Shown: one piece after another, positions 8,451 to 16,173 of the stretch
How the letters are laid out: the number at the start of each line of letters is the position of its first letter
Position numbering within the stretch: the stretch's first letter is position 1
Assembly: GCF_040187885.1 (NCBI RefSeq)
Contig: NZ_JBDPLH010000001.1
Span: forward strand, 186,001-250,000
Direction: 5' to 3'
Source of the DNA: Roseateles_E cavernae
Lineage (GTDB): Bacteria; Pseudomonadota; Gammaproteobacteria; Burkholderiales; Burkholderiaceae_C
DNA: 64,000 nucleotides
Made by a program: the position numbers and the translations under genes
Notes under the pieces: generated by a model
What the model was told of the DNA's origin: nothing
Database searches by the model: none
What the model saw: only the letters and a program-made list of their open reading frames with translations

Positions 8451-9626
8451 TCAGGCCCGCCAACGCGCCACCAGCAGCGCCGCGCTGCCGGCCACCACGC
8501 CCCAGAAGGCCGAGCCTATGCCCAGCAGCGAGACCCCGGACAGCGTGACCAGAAAGGTCAGGATGGCGGCGTCGCGGTGTTTTTCGTCCTTCAGCGCGGC
8601 CGAGAGGCCGCCGGCAATCGTGCCCAGCAGGGCCAGGCCGGCCACCGCCGCGACCAGCTCGCGCGGAAACGCCACCAGCAGGCCGACGACCGCGCCGCCG
8701 GCCAGGCCCACGGCGATGTAGAACAGGCCGGCCATCACGGCGGCGGTGTAGCGCCGAGCAGGGTTCTCATGCGCCTCGGGGCCCATGCAGATGGCGGCGG
8801 TGATCGCGGCCAGGTTGAAGGCATAGCCACCGAACGGCGCCAGCAGCAGCGAGGCAAGACCTGTCACCGTGATGCTGGCCGACACCGGGGTCCGGTAGCC
8901 CGAGGCGCGCTGGGCGGCGACGCCGGGCAGGTTCTGCGAGGCCATCGTGACCAGGAACAGCGGCAGGGCCACGCCGACCAGGGCCGCCAGGCTGAAGACC
9001 GGCGTGGTCCAGACCGGCTGGGCCCAGGCCCAGTCGACCGCGCCCAGGCGCAGCCGGCCCTGCGCCGCCGCGACCGCCACGCCGGCCAGCAGCACGCCGG
9101 GCACCGCATAGCGCGGCAGGAAGCGCTTGCCGAGCAGATAGGCTCCGGCCATCACCAGCACCATCAGCGGCGCACTCTGGACCGTCAGCACCGCATCGAG
9201 CCCGAAACGGGCCAGCACGCCGGCCAGCAGGGCCGAGGCCACGGCCAGCGGGATGCGGTCCATCACCCGCTCGAACCAGCGCGTCACACCGAACAGCATG
9301 ATCAGCGCCGCGCAGACGATGAAGGCGCCGATCGCCTCGGGCATCGAGAGCCCGGCCGAGCCGGCCAGCAAGGCCGCGCCGGGCGTGCTCCAGGCGGTCA
9401 GCACCGGCTGGCGGGTCCACAGCGACAAGCCCAGGCTGGTGATGCCCATGCCCAGTCCCAGCGCCCACATCCAGGAGCTGGTCTGGGCGGGCGTGGCGCC
9501 CAGCGCCTGGGCGGCCTGGAACACGATGGCCACCGAACTGGTGAAACCCACCAGCACGGCGACAAAGCCGGCCACGGCGGCGGAGAGGGTCAGGTCTTGA
9601 AGCCAGAGGCGATGCTGCGTCGTCAT
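8451..9626 (-). CDS. benE: BenE-family benzoate/H+ symporter-like permease
   Basis: A 391-residue, highly hydrophobic protein with about 12 predicted membrane helices along its whole length, matching the benzoate-membrane transport family (BenE, E. coli YdcO). Recognisable segments are the early GFTSSVAIVFQAAQALGAT and ASQNLPGVAAQRASGY, the latter resembling the conserved TMxSQNxPG element of the family. Members import benzoate or related aromatic acids with protons, but no benzoate degradation gene is nearby, so the substrate is uncertain. It is divergent from the WYL regulator (62-bp gap). Confidence 0.85.
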   Translation of the reverse strand: MTTQHRLWLQDLTLSAAVAGFVAVLVGFTSSVAIVFQAAQALGATPAQTSSWMWALGLGMGITSLGLSLWTRQPVLTAWSTPGAALLAGSAGLSMPEAIGAFIVCAALIMLFGVTRWFERVMDRIPLAVASALLAGVLARFGLDAVLTVQSAPLMVLVMAGAYLLGKRFLPRYAVPGVLLAGVAVAAAQGRLRLGAVDWAWAQPVWTTPVFSLAALVGVALPLFLVTMASQNLPGVAAQRASGYRTPVSASITVTGLASLLLAPFGGYAFNLAAITAAICMGPEAHENPARRYTAAVMAGLFYIAVGLAGGAVVGLLVAFPRELVAAVAGLALLGTIAGGLSAALKDEKHRDAAILTFLVTLSGVSLLGIGSAFWGVVAGSAALLVARWRA

Positions 9627-9688
9627 GGCGCAAGCATAGCGGCGAGGCTGCTGACAAGCCTGGGCCGGCGGGCGGGCAAGATCGGGCC

Positions 9689-10678
9689 ATGCGATCCAGC
9701 CGGCTGCTCTCCATCCTGCTGCGCCTGCAGGCGCAGGGGCGGGTGTCGGCCGCGGCGCTGGCCGAGGCGCTGGAAGTCTCGGTGCGCACCATCTACCGCG
9801 ACATCGACGCGCTCAGCGCCGCCGGCGTGCCGGTCTATGCCGAGCACGGCCGGCTGGGCGGCTTTGTGCTGCGCGAGGGCTACCGCACCGCGCTGACCGG
9901 CCTGGACAGACCCGAGGCCGAGAGCCTGTTCCTGGCCGGCGTGCCCTTCGCGGCGGCCCAGCTGGGCATGGGCGCCAGCCTGGAGAGCACGCGGCTGAAG
10001 CTGATGGCCGCCCTGCCCGAAGCCCTGCGCCAGGACGCCTTGCGCGTGGCGGCCCGCTTTCACCTCGACCCGGTCGCCTGGTTCCAGGGCCCCGAGGCAC
10101 AGCTGCTGCTGCCGGCGCTGGCCGAGGCGGTCTGGTCCAGTCGCCTGCTGAGCCTGGAGTACCAGAGCTGGCGGGGCCGGGTGGCGCGCCAGGTGGCGCC
10201 GCTGGGCCTGGTGCTGAAGGGCGGGCTCTGGTATCTGGTGGCGGCCGTCGGCCCGCAAGTGCGCACCTACCGGGTCAGCGCGATCCAGCGCCTGGAAATC
10301 GAGCAACAACGCGCCGATGTATCGAGCAGTTTGCCGGCCGACTTCGATCTCGGCCGCTACTGGGAGGCCTTCGCGCGCGACTATGAGGCCCGCATGCAGG
10401 CCGGCCGCGCCCGGGTGCGCGCGCGGCCGCAGGCCTTGCGGCGGCTGGCCGAGGCCAGCCATGCGATGGCGCAGGCGGTAGCCGCGGCCGGCCCCTGCGA
10501 TGCGGATGGCTGGCATCGGCTGGAGATCCCGATCGAGTCGATCGAGGCGGCGGTGGGCGAGCTGCTGCGCCTGGGGCCGGACGTCGAGGCCCTGGCGCCG
10601 GCCGAGCTGCGCGCGGCGCTGCGCGAGGCGGTCGCGGCCCTGCATCGCGTCTATCGCCGGGCGCCCGCGAAAAGCTGA
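9689..10678 (+). CDS. WYL-domain transcriptional regulator (YafY type)
   Basis: A 329-residue regulator with an N-terminal HTH_11 DNA-binding domain (about residues 4-55, ALAEALEVSVRTIYRDIDAL) followed by a WYL effector domain (about 135-215, containing GLWYLVAAV and RTYRVSAI) and the usual C-terminal extension. Such proteins are mostly repressors sensing small molecules or nucleotides. A perfect palindrome overlaps its stop codon and lies just upstream of the DUF1579-like gene, making that gene the likely target. The start at 9689 is the first Met and agrees with the family N-terminus. Confidence 0.88.
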   Translation: MRSSRLLSILLRLQAQGRVSAAALAEALEVSVRTIYRDIDALSAAGVPVYAEHGRLGGFVLREGYRTALTGLDRPEAESLFLAGVPFAAAQLGMGASLESTRLKLMAALPEALRQDALRVAARFHLDPVAWFQGPEAQLLLPALAEAVWSSRLLSLEYQSWRGRVARQVAPLGLVLKGGLWYLVAAVGPQVRTYRVSAIQRLEIEQQRADVSSSLPADFDLGRYWEAFARDYEARMQAGRARVRARPQALRRLAEASHAMAQAVAAAGPCDADGWHRLEIPIESIEAAVGELLRLGPDVEALAPAELRAALREAVAALHRVYRRAPAKS

Positions 10679-10692
10679 CATTCGATGTCAGC
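10674..10692. promoter_or_regulatory. Palindromic operator candidate for the WYL regulator
   Basis: GCTGACATTCGATGTCAGC is a perfect 8-bp dyad with a 3-bp spacer. It covers the stop codon of the WYL regulator gene and ends 64 bp before the start of the following gene. Size and symmetry fit a dimeric repressor site. A role as an operator is inferred from position; an RNA hairpin is the alternative, but no U tract follows. Confidence 0.5.
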
Positions 10693-10755
10693 CAAAGCCT
10701 TGCACAGTGGCTGGGCAGGCGCGCAATTCCGCAGCGCCGCACCGGAGACGACACC

Positions 10756-11247
10756 ATGAACACCACTACAAGCAGCGGCATCGCTCTGCAGCAGCCGGCC
10801 ACCGGCAAGCCCGGCGACTTCGACTTCCTCAGCGGCGAATGGACGATCAAGCACCGCCAGCTGAACCATGGCGAATGGGCGCAGTTCGACGGCGAGGCCA
10901 CGGTGCACGGCATCCTGGCCGGCGTCGGCAGCGTCGAGGAGCTGCGCATCCCGGCGCGCGGCTTCAAAGGCATGGGGCTACGGCTGCTGGATGTGGAGCG
11001 CGGGCTCTGGGCCGACCATTGGGTCAATGCCAAGAGCGGGGTGCTGACGCCGCCGCCGGCCTGGGGCAGCTTCGTCGCCGGCGTCGGAACCTGGGACTCC
11101 GAGGAGGAGGACGACGACACGACCGTGATCTGTCGCGGCGTCTGGGACCAGATCACGCCCAGGTCCTGCCGCTGGTATCAGGCCCTGTCGCGCGACGGCG
11201 GCGAGAGCTGGGCCGAGAACTGGGTGATGCTGTGGACGCGGCGCTGA
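10756..11247 (+). CDS. DUF1579-like hypothetical protein
   Basis: A 163-residue cytosolic protein. The motif DFDFLSGEWTIKHRQL near residues 21-36 and the closing GESWAENWVMLWTR resemble the DUF1579 group of lipocalin-like beta-barrel proteins, which have no established activity. Tryptophan is frequent and an acidic run EEEDDD lies near residue 117. A GGAG ribosome-binding site precedes the ATG by 8 bp. It follows the WYL regulator and the palindrome at 10674-10692, so it is probably that regulator's target. Similar WYL/small-protein pairs are common in proteobacteria. Confidence 0.6.
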   Translation: MNTTTSSGIALQQPATGKPGDFDFLSGEWTIKHRQLNHGEWAQFDGEATVHGILAGVGSVEELRIPARGFKGMGLRLLDVERGLWADHWVNAKSGVLTPPPAWGSFVAGVGTWDSEEEDDDTTVICRGVWDQITPRSCRWYQALSRDGGESWAENWVMLWTRR

Positions 11248-11266
11248 GGCCGCGTCGCCGGCCCGC

Positions 11267-12076
11267 TCAGGGCTGGGCCATCAGGGCGTTCAGCTCGCCA
11301 TAGGCCATCGCCCGCTCGCCCAGCGCCTGGCCGTCAGCGCTGCGCAAAAAGCCCTGGGTCAGCTCGGCGATGCGGGCATAGACCGATTCGGCGATGCCAG
11401 AACCGGCGCTGATGCGGCGCACGCCCAGCCGGCCCAGCTCGGCCGCTGCGGGCACGCCCGGCAGCGCCAGGATATTGACCGGCAGGCGGCTGCCGGCGCA
11501 GATCGCAGCGATCTCTTCGGGCACACGCGCGCCGGCCGCGAACAGGCCATCGGCACCGGCTGCGGCATAGCGCTCGGCACGGGCCAGCAGCTCGTCGACA
11601 CGCTGCTCGGGGGGCACCAGGCCCTTCAGATAGACATCGCAGCGGGCATTGATGAAGAGGCGCCTGCCGGCACGCTCGGCCGCCTCGCGCACCGCCGCGA
11701 TCTTGCGCACCAGCAACTCGGGCGCGGCGCGGCCATCCTCGATATTGATGCCGGCGGCGCCGGCGGCGATCAGCGCGGCGGCGCTGGCACCGACGCTCTG
11801 CGGATCGTCCGAATAGCCGCCCTCGAAGTCCACCGTCAGCGGCACCGCCAGGCGCGCGGCCAACGCCTCGGTCAGCGCGATCAGTTTCGCGACCGGCAGC
11901 CGGTCGCCGTCGCCATAGCCCATGGCCCAGGCCACGGCGGCGCTGCTGGTGGCCACCGCCGCGGCGCCCAGGCTTTGCATCAGCAAGGCGCTGCCCGGAT
12001 CCCAGGCATTGGGCAAGAGCAGCGGCGTGGCGGCGTGGTGCAGCGCATGGAAGGCGGCGGCGTGGTCGGCGGGCAT
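11267..12076 (-). CDS. Isocitrate lyase/PEP mutase-family enzyme
   Basis: A 269-residue TIM-barrel protein of the PEP mutase/isocitrate lyase superfamily. Visible elements are LLLPNAWDPGSALL near the N-terminus, the metal-site strand TVDFEGGYSDD, GINIEDG, and FINARCDVY in place of the usual NARTD. The superfamily makes or breaks C-C or P-C bonds in oxaloacetate-like substrates (oxaloacetate decarboxylase, 2-methylisocitrate lyase, phosphonopyruvate hydrolase). The KKCGH catalytic loop of true isocitrate lyases is absent, so the reaction is unknown. The start at 12076 has GGGAG 8 bp upstream; a longer frame would overlap the upstream AraC gene. Confidence 0.82.
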   Translation of the reverse strand: MPADHAAAFHALHHAATPLLLPNAWDPGSALLMQSLGAAAVATSSAAVAWAMGYGDGDRLPVAKLIALTEALAARLAVPLTVDFEGGYSDDPQSVGASAAALIAAGAAGINIEDGRAAPELLVRKIAAVREAAERAGRRLFINARCDVYLKGLVPPEQRVDELLARAERYAAAGADGLFAAGARVPEEIAAICAGSRLPVNILALPGVPAAAELGRLGVRRISAGSGIAESVYARIAELTQGFLRSADGQALGERAMAYGELNALMAQP

Positions 12077-12174
12077 GGTGTCGGCTCCCTGGTGATTGGG
12101 TGAAGGCCGCCATCCTCCCATGAGCGCGCGCCGGCTGCTGGAAGTTATCGGACCTCTGCCTCCTTCCTGCAGAC

Positions 12175-13041
12175 TCAGACTTCGGCCTGGCCGTCCAGCC
12201 ATTGACGTGGCGAGCGCCCCAGGCGCTGGCTGAACAGGCGCGACAGCGCCGAGGCGCTGGCGTAGCCCAGCTCGTCGGCGATCTGCTTGACCGGCCGGCC
12301 CTGGCGCAGCCGGGACTGGGCCAGGGTCAGGCGCCAGTCGGCCAGGTAGTGGGCCGGCGTCTGCGCCAGCACCGCCTTGAAATGGGCGGCGAAGGCGCTG
12401 CGCGACATGCCGGCCCGCCCGGCCATCGCCGCCAGGCTCCAGGCCTCGCCGGGCGCCTCATGCAGCGCCACCAGCGCGCGCGCCAGCCGTGGGTCCGCCA
12501 GGCCGGTGATCAGGCCCGGCTGCACACCGGCCTCGGCCGGATGGTCGATCAGCCAGCGCAGCAGCTGGATCAACACCACCTCGAACAGCCGGTCCGCCAG
12601 CAGGCGCTGGCCGCAGCGCAGCCGCTCGGTCTCGCTGAACAAGAGCTGCAAAGACAGCCCCAGCCCCTCGACCCGTGCCAGCGGCAGCACCACCAGCGGC
12701 GGCAGCGCGCGCACCAGCGGATTCAGCGCACCGCCGTCGAACTCCAGCTCGGCGCAGACAAAGTCCGAGCCGTCCTCGGGCGGGTTGCGGAACTGGTGCG
12801 CCAAGGGCCTTGGATAGAACAGCAGGGTCGGCTCGGTGACCAGCAGGCGGCGCGGCAGCTCGCTGTGCTTCGCCCCATGGCGCAACTCCAGCTCGCCGCG
12901 CCGCATCACATGCAGGAACCCGCGCCCGGGCTCGGCCGGGAAGCGGCTGATGCCGCACAGCGGGCCCTGGTGGAACAGGCGTGCCCGCACCTTGAAGCGC
13001 TCCAGCAGGCTGGACAGGCGGTCGATGCTCGGCTGGCTCAT
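12175..13041 (-). CDS. AraC-family regulator with cupin-type sensor
   Basis: A 288-residue regulator. The N-terminal half resembles the AraC cupin_6 ligand-binding domain: PLCGISRF near residue 27 and GFLHVMRRGELELRH near 41. The C-terminal half has the two HTH units: WSLAAMAGRAGMSRSAFAAHFK and PVKQIADELGYASASALSRLF. The start at 13041 (MSQPSID) fits the family; the longer frame runs into a region with repeated operator-like elements. It is divergent from the AhpD-like/thioredoxin-like gene pair, a common arrangement for this subfamily, and is likely their regulator. Confidence 0.88.
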   Translation of the reverse strand: MSQPSIDRLSSLLERFKVRARLFHQGPLCGISRFPAEPGRGFLHVMRRGELELRHGAKHSELPRRLLVTEPTLLFYPRPLAHQFRNPPEDGSDFVCAELEFDGGALNPLVRALPPLVVLPLARVEGLGLSLQLLFSETERLRCGQRLLADRLFEVVLIQLLRWLIDHPAEAGVQPGLITGLADPRLARALVALHEAPGEAWSLAAMAGRAGMSRSAFAAHFKAVLAQTPAHYLADWRLTLAQSRLRQGRPVKQIADELGYASASALSRLFSQRLGRSPRQWLDGQAEV

Positions 13042-13045
13042 GATC

Positions 13046-13074
13046 TGGACGATTTGGTATGCAGCTTGGACGAT
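13046..13074. promoter_or_regulatory. Direct-repeat operator candidate for the AraC regulator
   Basis: TGGACGAT occurs twice in the same orientation, at 13046-13053 and 13067-13074, exactly 21 bp (two helical turns) apart. Each copy is followed by a GGT or GTG element. Such in-phase direct repeats are the usual binding geometry of AraC monomers. The first copy is 4 bp from the araC-type start codon, so binding could also repress the regulator's own gene. Confidence 0.5.
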
Positions 13075-13167
13075 AGGTGGCCAATGGTACGACCCGGCGG
13101 CACACACTGAGATCCAGCAGCTGCCCTAACCCTCTCGACAAGCTTCTACAGCAAAGGAAGAACCCTC

Positions 13168-13719
13168 ATGTCCCGCCTTCATCTGATCGATCCCGCCCAG
13201 GCCACCGGCACCCGCAAGGAGCTGCTCCAGCAGATCCACGGCGCCTTCGGCGCCACCCCCGCGATGTTCCGCGCGGTCGCCAACTCCACGGCGGCCCTGC
13301 AAAGCATGTGGGGTGCATTCGGCGCCCTGGGTTCCGGCGTGATCCGGGCCAAGCTGGGCGAGCAGATCGCCGTCGCCGTCGCCGACCGCAACGATTGCGA
13401 ATACTGCCTGGCCGCCCACACGATGCTGGGCCGCAAGGCCGGTGCCAGCACCGCCGAGATGGCCGCCGCCCAGCAGGGCGAATCGACCGACCCGCAGACC
13501 GCCGCCGCGCTGCGCTTCGCGCTGCAGCTGGTCGACAACCGTGGCCAGGTCGGCGATGCCGATGTGCAGGCGCTGCGCGAGGCCGGGTTCAACGACGAGC
13601 AGATCGTCGAGATCCTGGCCCATGTGGCGCTGAACCTGTTCACCAACTATGTGAACCTGGCCTTGCAGGTGCCGCTCGACTTCCCGGCCGTCAAGCGGCG
13701 CGGGACCCAGCCCCTCTGA
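13168..13719 (+). CDS. Carboxymuconolactone decarboxylase/AhpD-family protein
   Basis: A 183-residue all-helical protein. The AhpD-type CxxC...H signature is present as Cys77 and Cys80 in DCEYCLAAH with His84, indicating a thiol-dependent peroxidase or disulfide reductase rather than a true carboxymuconolactone decarboxylase. GGAAG precedes the ATG. It is followed after 13 bp by a thioredoxin-like gene and is divergent from an AraC regulator, suggesting a small two-gene redox operon under AraC control. Confidence 0.85.
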   Translation: MSRLHLIDPAQATGTRKELLQQIHGAFGATPAMFRAVANSTAALQSMWGAFGALGSGVIRAKLGEQIAVAVADRNDCEYCLAAHTMLGRKAGASTAEMAAAQQGESTDPQTAAALRFALQLVDNRGQVGDADVQALREAGFNDEQIVEILAHVALNLFTNYVNLALQVPLDFPAVKRRGTQPL

Positions 13720-13732
13720 AACGGAGACCACG

Positions 13733-14308
13733 ATGTCCTTCGAGATCCCCGCCGTCCAGGCCGATCCGGCGCCGCCGCTGCAGATCGCGCAATGGTTCAA
13801 TACCGGCGGCCAGCCCATCGCGCTGCCGCAGCTGCGCGGCCGCGTGGTCGCGCTGCATGCCTTCCAGATGCTGTGTCCCGGCTGCGTCGCCCATGGTCTG
13901 CCGCAGACCGCCAGGCTGCACGAGCTGTTCCCGCCCGAACAGCTGGCCGTGATCGGGCTGCACAGCGTGTTCGAACACCACGAGGTGATGGGCAGCGCCG
14001 CCGCGCTGCAGGCCTTCATCGATGAGTACCGGCTCGGCTTCGCCATCGGGCTGGACCGGCCCGACCCGCGCGGCGGTCCGGTGCCGCTGACGATGCAGGC
14101 CCTAGGCCTGCGCGGCACGCCCAGCCTGATCCTGCTGGACAAGCGGGGCCGCATCCGGCTGCACCAGTTCGGTCGCGTCGACGACCTGCGCCTGGGCGCA
14201 CTGATCGGCCGCCTGCTCGCCGAGCCCGACGAGGACGCAGCCGCCGCGCCGCTCTGCGACGATCAGGGCTGCCGCCTGCCCGAATCTGCGGCCCAGCACT
14301 CCCGCTGA
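13733..14308 (+). CDS. Thioredoxin-like/peroxiredoxin-type protein
   Basis: A 191-residue thioredoxin-fold protein of the redoxin/TlpA type. The CxxC pair is Cys48-Pro-Gly-Cys51 in FQMLCPGCVAHG, after the strand RVVALHAF. A cis-proline loop is visible at RGTPSLIL. There is no signal peptide, so it should act in the cytoplasm. Two further cysteines near the C-terminus (PLCDDQGC) are unusual. It follows the AhpD-like gene by 13 bp with its own GGAG site and probably supplies electrons to it or shares its substrate. Confidence 0.8.
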   Translation: MSFEIPAVQADPAPPLQIAQWFNTGGQPIALPQLRGRVVALHAFQMLCPGCVAHGLPQTARLHELFPPEQLAVIGLHSVFEHHEVMGSAAALQAFIDEYRLGFAIGLDRPDPRGGPVPLTMQALGLRGTPSLILLDKRGRIRLHQFGRVDDLRLGALIGRLLAEPDEDAAAAPLCDDQGCRLPESAAQHSR

Positions 14309-14341
14309 GGCATCGATCTCGGCCGGGAAGCCCTCGGGCCG

Positions 14342-15244
14342 CTATGGCTTGGCGGCCTCCCTGGTCTTCATCTTGTCCATCATCTCCCGCATGCCCGCGC
14401 AGGGGTCCTCGCGCTTGGGTGCGGCGGTGATCCAGACGTAGTGGTAGGGCGCGCCCTGGATCTGGGCCCCGGTCTCGACAAAGCCGACGCTGGCCACCCG
14501 TGCCGCCGGCTGCTGGGCCGCGATCAGCTGGGCCACGCCGTAGTCGCGGCGCACGTGGCCATTTCCTGCCAATAGCACGGCGAGCAGCACCGCCGGCTTG
14601 CCCTGGGCCTGCGCCGCGGCCTGCAGGCTCAGCCACATCGCCGCATCGCGGGCCCGCTGGGCCCATCCCATGCCGACCAGGCGCTCGCCGGCCAGCATGC
14701 CGCAATGGCCTTGCACCAGGTCGGCATCCAGCGCCTTGGTGCCGGCCTCGTCCAGCGGCGCGGCCCGGGTCACGGCCTGCAGATCCTCGGGCAGGGCTGC
14801 CTCGCCCTTGCGCGCCAGCTCGCGCGCGAGATCACGCGGCGCATTGCCGCCGACCAGCATGCGGCCCGGCGCCGCCGCGGCCGCGAACAGCGGCTCGTGC
14901 AACGGCCAGCGCCAGCCCTTCTCGTCAAAGCCGGCCACCTGCAGGCGCGGCAGGAGCTCGGGGCCGTTCAGCACCGCCTGGCCGCGCGTCAGGTGCTCGG
15001 CCACCACCGGCACGCGCGGGCCCAGCGCGTTCAGCAGCTCGGCACGGCGCTGATGGTGGACGGCGTTGTCGTGCCGCTCGCCGAGCAGCACATAGTCGCT
15101 GGCGAGCAGCTTCTGCAGCAGCTCGTCGCGGCTGATCGCGCGGCCGCTGGCCACCTCGACGATGCGCTCGTTGCTGGGTGTCATGCCCAGCTGGGCGCAG
15201 CCGGCCAGCAGCAGGCTCAAGCTCATCAGAAGAGTCTTTTTCAT
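14342..15244 (-). CDS. ChaN-family (heme-binding) lipoprotein
   Basis: A 300-residue lipoprotein. The signal ends in LLAGC with Cys16 as the lipidated residue. YVLLGERHDNAVHH near residue 51 is the hallmark of the ChaN/TraB-type fold, in which His and Tyr residues bind heme; Campylobacter ChaN is a known heme-binding outer-membrane lipoprotein. It overlaps the DUF2149 gene by 4 bp (ATGA), so it is the last gene of the receptor/CobN-like/ExbB-like/DUF2149 operon. That placement supports a role in holding or handing over heme at the membrane. Heme binding here is inferred. Confidence 0.85.
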   Translation of the reverse strand: MKKTLLMSLSLLLAGCAQLGMTPSNERIVEVASGRAISRDELLQKLLASDYVLLGERHDNAVHHQRRAELLNALGPRVPVVAEHLTRGQAVLNGPELLPRLQVAGFDEKGWRWPLHEPLFAAAAAPGRMLVGGNAPRDLARELARKGEAALPEDLQAVTRAAPLDEAGTKALDADLVQGHCGMLAGERLVGMGWAQRARDAAMWLSLQAAAQAQGKPAVLLAVLLAGNGHVRRDYGVAQLIAAQQPAARVASVGFVETGAQIQGAPYHYVWITAAPKREDPCAGMREMMDKMKTREAAKP

Positions 15245-15567
15245 TGCGTGCCGCCTTCCGGTACGTAGACGATGGAACCGTCCTTCATTTTGTAGGCCAC
15301 GCCGGCCTTCTCGCCGTCGCCGCTGCCGATCGCTCCGCTGGCCTTGAAGCGTTCGACCTTCTCGCCCTTCTTGACCATGATCTCCATCGAGGGCTTGCCG
15401 GGGTCGGTGATCACGGTGACGTCCTGCTTGTTGAAGGGGTTGATCATCGGGTTCTGCGCCACCGTGATCAGCAGCGCCGCGATCACGACCAGGAAGATGT
15501 CGATCAGATTGACGACCGACAGGATCGGATCGTCGGTCTCGGCTTCGTGAAGTAGCTTGATGGCCAT
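15241..15567 (-). CDS. DUF2149-family membrane protein (ExbD/HmuV-like)
   Basis: A 108-residue protein with a single N-terminal membrane helix at about residues 21-37 (LIDIFLVVIAALLITVA) and a small periplasmic domain. Asp23 lies at the start of the helix, the position of the proton-carrying Asp in ExbD and TolR. DUF2149 proteins occur next to CobN-like and MotA/ExbB-like genes; the last gene of the Bacteroidetes hmu operon is of this type as I recall it. It begins 1 bp after the ExbB-like stop codon and overlaps chaN by 4 bp. I infer that it pairs with the ExbB-like protein as a proton-driven motor. Confidence 0.8.
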   Translation of the reverse strand: MAIKLLHEAETDDPILSVVNLIDIFLVVIAALLITVAQNPMINPFNKQDVTVITDPGKPSMEIMVKKGEKVERFKASGAIGSGDGEKAGVAYKMKDGSIVYVPEGGTQ

Positions 15568-15568
15568 C

Positions 15569-16141
15569 TCAGGCTCCCCCGGCCAGCGAAGGGCCGCTCC
15601 CGAGCGGCCGCACCCCCTCGGGGGGCAGCGACGGCGCAGCCGTCGCCTGGGGGCTCACAGTTTTCGTGCGCAGCTTGCCGATCTCGACGATCTCCTCGGC
15701 CAGCCAGCGGCGCTGGATATTGACCACCCAGAAGGTGATGGACGCAGCGATCAGCGCCAGGATCACGGCCGAGAAGGCCACGGTCAGGTTCTGCGAGACG
15801 GCGGCCAGATTGCCGTCGGACAGCGAGCGCAGCGCCGGCCCCATCGGGATCATCGTCGCGACCAGGCCCAGCATCGGCGTGACGCGGCTGGCGATGCGCG
15901 GGCCTTCCATCAGGCGGTGCGCCTTCAGGTCCAGTTCATCCTCGCTCAAGCCCTCGGGCCCGGCCGCCCGATACGCGGCCAGCAGCGGGCGGCCCGCCCC
16001 AGAGCGGCGCCGCTGCAGGTGCACGACAAAAGCGCCCAGCACCCAGAAGGCATAGAGGAAGAGGACGGCGATCAGGGCCAGGGTGGGCAGCAGAAACCAC
16101 TGCGCCACCAGATACATGCTGTTTTCGAGAATGGAAGACAT
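15569..16141 (-). CDS. MotA/TolQ/ExbB-type proton channel protein
   Basis: A 190-residue membrane protein with three helices: one at about residues 8-38, and two at about 95-165 containing TPMLGLVATMIPMGPALRSL, the conserved ExbB/TolQ core. The start at 16141 is chosen because the frame further upstream overlaps the CobN-like gene and has no family similarity. It lies 32 bp downstream of the CobN-like gene and 1 bp upstream of the DUF2149 gene. The pair probably couples the proton gradient to the exported CobN-like protein or the receptor. The C-terminal 20 residues are Pro/Gly/Ser rich. Confidence 0.85.
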   Translation of the reverse strand: MSSILENSMYLVAQWFLLPTLALIAVLFLYAFWVLGAFVVHLQRRRSGAGRPLLAAYRAAGPEGLSEDELDLKAHRLMEGPRIASRVTPMLGLVATMIPMGPALRSLSDGNLAAVSQNLTVAFSAVILALIAASITFWVVNIQRRWLAEEIVEIGKLRTKTVSPQATAAPSLPPEGVRPLGSGPSLAGGA

Positions 16142-16173
16142 AGGGTTTGAAGAGTCGGGAATCAGAGGGGTGT

